DNA of 64,000 nucleotides, from assembly GCF_029852145.1 (NCBI RefSeq), contig NC_079973.1:7336385-7400384 (forward strand), written 5' to 3'. The notes beneath the pieces were generated by a model. The model was not told the DNA's origin, did not search any database, and was given only the letters and a program-made list of their open reading frames with translations. This document shows positions 59,475 through 64,000 of this stretch, piece by piece (position 1 is the stretch's first letter; each line of letters opens with the position of its first letter). Source of the DNA: Microplitis mediator (lineage: Eukaryota > Arthropoda > Insecta > Hymenoptera > Braconidae). Made by a program: the position numbers and the translations under genes.

Positions 59475-60433
59475 CTTCAGTATCATAATTATTAACAAAA
59501 GTAGATAAAAAAAAATTGATGCGAAAAGTATATTTGAAAGATTGATAATTTATTTAAATAAAATTACTGAATGAAAATATAAAGAAGTTGAAAAAAAAGA
59601 ATTATTTATAATAAAAAATAATGTATGTTTCTGGTGCATTGCTCCATTTTAGCCATATCTTTGCTGAATGACATTAAGATCTTGTTTTAAAAAACTGAAT
59701 ATTTAATTTTCACGCTCCAGAATTGTTTGCCAGCATCTTGGTTACTGAATTTATTATTTTTTCGTAAGATACAGTTTACAAACTGGTCAATATAATATAT
59801 GAGCTATAACATACCTAATTTAAGGCACTTGCATATTCTAATTGTGATAAATCAGTCAGTCGACAGAGTTTTTAACATAAATTTAAAAGTGACCGTCAAA
59901 AAATATTATTTTTACATATTTTTATTTCAGAGATAATTTCAAGTGTCAAAAAATAAATAAATTCGAAATTTTTAAATTAAATAGGAAAATATGGTAATTC
60001 CGTAAAGTTGTAGGTTGAAAATTTAATACAATAATTTTAACACCAGCGATCATATTTTATATTATGTAGTTATTCTTAAAGTTAAATGTACACCTCACCT
60101 ATCGAATTATTAATAGATAGGTCATATGCTAATATTTTATTTACTATCCTTAAACTTACTTGGCATTGAGTTCTGATAAGATTTTGAAGTATAAGAAGTA
60201 AATAAATAAAAAAATTGCGGGTTTTTAAATCTATTTAAAAAATGGAACGTGTAATTTTTTATTCAAAATAAAATTCTTCTGTAAGATTGAAATAAAAGAC
60301 GTCATGAAAATATTGACGATCGTTTCAAAATTATTTTTATAATTATATCATAATTTTACATATTCATCAACATAATCAGTAATAATTATTTTCAAAAAAT
60401 TTGAATATTTTTCAATTTGTTATTTCTGGAGAA

Positions 60434-60673
60434 ACACACAGAAAAAAAGAATTTCTTGGCTCAAGAAAAATTTTGCGTTATGAAATGAAAACAAAAACTT
60501 TCTTATAGAACTAAAAAAAATTTCTTGGCGCAAGAAACTTTCTCTCAGCCCAAAAAATTTTTTCTTGGCTCAAGAAAATTTTCGTTTTCAATTTATGTTG
60601 CAAAAAGATTTTTAGAAAAAATTTTCTTGGAGTGAATAAAAATTTTTTGCGCCAAAAATTCTTTCTTTCTGTA
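60434..60673. mobile_element. MITE with ACACACAGAAAAAAAGAATTTCTTGG-type ends
   Basis: CAGAAAAAAAGAATTTCTTGG at the left pairs with GCCAAAAATTCTTTCTTTCTG at the right, with several TTTCTTGGCTCAAGAAA palindromes within. Related to the middle element at 3163-3489. Confidence 0.6.
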
Positions 60674-61025
60674 AAAAAAAATTAAAACATCAGCCGTAAA
60701 TTAATAATAAATTTAAGTAATTATTTTTTAAAATTAAAATATAAAAAATGTGGAGAATTTTCTTTAAATTAAAATTTTATTTAAAGTACAATTTGAAATA
60801 AGTGACAAAATTAATCATTGTTTGTTAAATACTTAGTGTTTACAAAAAAATCAGGTGAGTAGGATTTAAACATCAGTAGACAGGTACAAAAATTTCAAAA
60901 TTGATTAAACAGTTTTTAATCATGTGCCATGACACATTGTATTATGCATAAGAAATTTGAATTAATACCAGCAAAGATTTAAAAAAATTATTTATTGTGA
61001 TGTATTTAAATAAAATTCATATTAT

Positions 61026-61745
61026 TTAGAACATTTTCTTCTTAACAGCAGTGTAACGCTCCATGTAAACCTCGTAACCATCAACATCAGCAATTTTTTT
61101 GTTCTCAAACAGATTACCCTCAACGGTTATATTCGAAATTTTGGATTCCTTGAAAATTCTCGTGGGTATTGAATTAAGTTGAAGACAATTTTCTTCCAAT
61201 CTCAATGTCTTCAGTCGTGGACAGTCGGCCATCTTGTCGGAGATCGCCGAAATTTGATTTTGATTAAGATTTAATTCAATAACATGGAGTCCAACGACGC
61301 CATCTGGCACACAAGTTAATTTATTTTTTGACAAATCCAAAACATCTAGATGCTTCAATCCACAAAACATTAACGGAAATTCTGTCAGTTGATTGTCTGA
61401 CAAATTGACTTGTTTTAAATGTGATAAATTAGACAAACTATCGGGCAGAGTTTTTAATTGATTACAACTAACATTAAGTATTTCCAATTTAACTAAATTA
61501 CCAATTGTCGCTGGCAATGTTTGTAATTTATTATGACTCAAATTTAATTGTTTAAGTATTACATAAATACCTATTTCATCAGGTAAAACTTTAAATACAT
61601 TTTGTGATAAATCAAGTGTTCGTAATATTTCTGACAATTGTTTCATATTAGCAGGAATTTCCATCATCTGTCTATTTGATATATTTAATATTCCTGTTTT
61701 TTTAGCTGTCTCATAATGTTGCTTTATTTTAACCGTATTACCCAT
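61026..61745 (-). CDS. LRRC57-like leucine-rich repeat protein
   Basis: The gene is intronless and 239 aa when started at MGNTVKIKQHYETAKKTG. This is the same length as human LRRC57, and MGN is an N-myristoylation context. An in-frame ATG five codons upstream (MKKEVMGN) would bury the glycine and is less likely. About eight leucine-rich repeats follow (LRTLDLSQNVFKVLPDEIG, LKQLNLSHNKLQTLPATIG, LEILNVSCNQLKTLPDSL, LDVLDLSKNKLTCVPDGV and others). The conserved C-terminal VIELNLNQNQIS, CPRLKTLRLEENCL, VEGNLFENKKI and GYEVYMERYTAVKKK close it. The family is membrane-associated with poorly known function. Divergent from the gene at 62637. Confidence 0.92.
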   Translation of the reverse strand: MGNTVKIKQHYETAKKTGILNISNRQMMEIPANMKQLSEILRTLDLSQNVFKVLPDEIGIYVILKQLNLSHNKLQTLPATIGNLVKLEILNVSCNQLKTLPDSLSNLSHLKQVNLSDNQLTEFPLMFCGLKHLDVLDLSKNKLTCVPDGVVGLHVIELNLNQNQISAISDKMADCPRLKTLRLEENCLQLNSIPTRIFKESKISNITVEGNLFENKKIADVDGYEVYMERYTAVKKKMF

Positions 61746-62636
61746 CACTTCTTTTTTCATTAAATTTAAATATAAATTAAATTTTTGTTATTTCAAATTT
61801 CAAATTTTAATTTCCCTCCACTTATTTTTTCATTAAACTTAAATATAAATTAAAATTTTCGTATACAAAATTTAAAATTTTAATTTCCCACGTTTTTTTA
61901 AATTTATTTTATTTGAATGATAATCGATCATTTAAAATTACACATCGATATATCGAATAAAACAAATTTTATTATTTAAATAATTTATCAATTAGTCAGT
62001 CAATAATTTAATTTTTCGTTATAAAAAACACTTATTGTCAATTATTATGCAATAAAGCATCACTTAATTATTAAATATTATAATTATTTATTAACAATTA
62101 TTTTCACCTTTATATTGCTATTAATTTAGTGTTAAAGTTTAATTTAAAAAAATAAATAATTGTCTGTTTACAAACTAAAATTTTTTATGACATTTTTTAA
62201 ATATTTAATTATTTATTTATTTTATTTACTTATTTTTTATTTCCACAAAATTGGTTAGGTGTAAAATTGTGAGTGTAAATTGACAACTGACAGTAGTAAA
62301 AATATAATGGCAATTATAGTCCCTATACAGTAGACTGGGGACAAATAAAAAGGTTCTAAATGTCAAAAAAAAATAGTTGGTGGGATTTAAATTACGGGTG
62401 ATTGCCGGCAGACGGCAGTGAATGCGCGCGCATGAATGAAGATGGTTGACAAACATGAAAATGTAGCGGTGCAAGTTGAGTTTACATTAGTATTTAAATA
62501 AATAATACGCATATAGTGCGTTAATAAATGGTGTTATGAGTTATAATAATAAAATGGTTAAATAGTGTTTAATGTTATTAATAATACGGTGTGCTGTGAT
62601 AATTTATTAAATCGTGACACAATATCACATATTACG
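61746..62636. promoter_or_regulatory. divergent intergenic region of LRRC57 and the next gene
   Basis: About 0.9 kb of AT-rich DNA separates two divergent start codons. The right part (62330-62470) is GC-richer (GACGGCAGTGAATGCGCGCG, AAGATGGTTGACAA) and the likely shared promoter. No TATA box is distinctive. Several short upstream ATGs precede the plus-strand start. Confidence 0.4.
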
Positions 62637-62670
62637 ATGGCTGCCACACCGAAGCTGGACAAGTATTCAG
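62637..62670 (+). CDS. first coding exon of an unidentified gene
   Basis: ATGGCTGCCACACCGAAGCT encodes MAATPKL, then DKYS, in higher-GC codons. It ends TTCAG directly before a strong donor, GTATGT, at phase 1. The start context ACGATGG is good. The rest of the gene lies beyond the window, and the 11 residues are too few to name a family. Confidence 0.5.
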
Positions 62671-64000
62671 GTATGTCTTATTTAGTTTTTTTGTCATTGT
62701 TTACATATATATTTTTGAATTAACCTACTCTACTTGTACTGTCACAATTTAAATTTTTAAAAAAAGTAAGTGCTGGCTTAAAAAATTTTTTTAAAATTTA
62801 ATTCACGTGTGAGGAATTTAAGTTTTCCTTTATGATAATAGTTCTTATCAACATTTTATTTTATGTTGTAAAAAAAATTAAGATCGTGATAATGATTGTG
62901 ATAATAATGATGATAATAAATGAATGATGATTCGCGGGCCGCGAAATGTCAAAAGCATATGAGAGTTTATGTTGTGCGCGTGCTTACCTGGGAACATTTG
63001 TTATCTATATCTATATGTAGATAGATATTTTTTTTTTATGTGTACTATAAAAAGTACTCGTAATTCCGTTGAGTACTTGAATGAAAAAAGGGGTAGTTGA
63101 TATATAGAATTTAAAAGAGGACTTTATATATTTTTTTTAATGAGATTCAAATGGAGCATTTTTTTTTAATTAAAAATGATTAGTAGTCAGTAATTAATTG
63201 TTTATGAATGAACAATTATTTATAAAATATTTGAACATAATTTACTGAATGAAATTATTAAATTAGTGAAATGTAAGTTGACATTAGAAGCCGTATTTGT
63301 ATTTTACTTAATTAATTAATTAACTTTTTGTTAATTATGATAATTATAAATGATCAATATTTTTCTTGTAACAGATTATCAAATATTTAATCTTCTTAAT
63401 TAATTTAGATTAAAACTTTTTTTACTGCTTTAATTCTGTAATTAGCTTACAGATTCTTATATTAAAAAATCTTTTAATTAAAACCACAATTTTAACTCTA
63501 AATAATTTTAGTAAAAAATATAGACAACAAGTCGTTATAAATCTTTTAAGCCTCTAATTTCCGAGAGGAACAAACTTTTAAGTCATTAAAAATTTATTGT
63601 TAGAATATGAGTGTGAATGTAGCAGACATATGAGACATTTTATGAATTTTAAATAAATAAATAGTGAAATTTTAAAAAATGCGCGTACGGATTTTTCATT
63701 GATTTATGTACGCATTTTTTTATTTTTATTTTACTAACATTTTATTTATTTATTCTAATATTTAAAAAACTCCCACTTGTTAGTTGCATTCACACTCATG
63801 TTAGAATCTATGAATCATGAGCTTTAATTTTATTTCCAACATATAATTATTGTTAAAAAAAATCCCATGAATTGAATAACAAATTTCTTTCCATAAAAAT
63901 TTGAATTTATCGCTTTAAAAAAATTAATTTTGATTCTTAATTTTAAACACTTGATTAAATATTTAAAAAGATATTTGATTTTAATATAATATATGTGTTC
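62671..64000 (+). other. first intron of the unidentified gene (continues off the edge)
   Basis: It starts GTATGT and is AT-rich with no coding sequence seen up to the window end, apart from the MITE at 63605-63800. The acceptor is not in the window. Confidence 0.4.
63605..63800. mobile_element. 196-bp MITE with ATGAGTGTGAATG ends
   Basis: ATGAGTGTGAATGTAGCAGA at the left, GCATTCACACTCATG at the right. Inside, AAAAAATGCGCGTACGGATT pairs with ATGTACGCATTTTTTT. It is the most intact copy of the family (others at 18293-18460 and 59265-59474). Confidence 0.7.

Larger units (their letters stand above)
58600..61025. other. intergenic DNA between Pcl and LRRC57, repeats only
   Basis: I see no gene. 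It contains a reverse copy of the 190-bp repeat (59085-59255), an adjacent MITE (59265-59474) and another at 60434-60673. An open frame at 58668-58925 has no recognisable domain. Confidence 0.5.

Overview
The window is AT-rich insect DNA (long poly-A/T, TA and ATT microsatellites, short GT-AG introns inside genes, dense hairpin-type MITEs). The protein sequences are clearly arthropod. The composition and the crowd of small palindromic elements suggest a hymenopteran such as a parasitoid wasp, but that placement is an inference and nothing in the window proves the species.

Layout. (1) 1-5530: two small minus-strand genes (3633-3899 and 5183-5407) encode short secreted proteins that look like diverged tandem duplicates. 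They share a near-identical CCAAT/TATA promoter block and a splice donor about 20 nt after the stop codon. A nest of three MITEs, one inside another, sits in the intron of the first. (2) 5530-30901: about 25 kb with no convincing protein gene. It precedes an acceptor that opens in the middle of an EGF repeat of Notch, so it is most simply a very long Notch intron. It holds dispersed repeats, several GC-richer islands that could be enhancers, and at 20822-20846 a strong candidate recursive-splice (ratchet) site. (3) 30902-37505: the last three coding exons of Notch (+), covering EGF13-36, three LNRs, the NRR, the transmembrane segment, RAM, ankyrin repeats, opa polyglutamine and the C-terminal PEST/WSSSSP end. 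EGF1-12 and the signal peptide are not in the window as far as I can see. (4) 37506-50404: the Notch 3' side and a gene-poor, repeat-rich stretch. (5) 50405-about 58580: a Polycomb-like (Pcl/MTF2/PHF19) gene on the minus strand. I could assemble eight coding exons in frame (882 aa) plus a probable 5' UTR exon. (6) 61026-61745: an intronless LRRC57-like gene (minus) of 239 aa. (7) 62637-62670: the first coding exon of an unidentified plus-strand gene, divergent from LRRC57, continuing past the window.

Notch and Pcl are convergent; LRRC57 and the last gene are divergent across about 0.9 kb. Notch (receptor) and Pcl (PRC2 accessory factor) act in development, but their adjacency need not be functional. 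The most unusual items are the secreted-peptide pair with conserved promoter and gene structure, the recursive-splice candidate, a 93-nt Notch intron that is in frame and free of stops, and long near-perfect inverted repeats of 400-800 bp. The scan for short upstream Notch exons was by eye and is not exhaustive.
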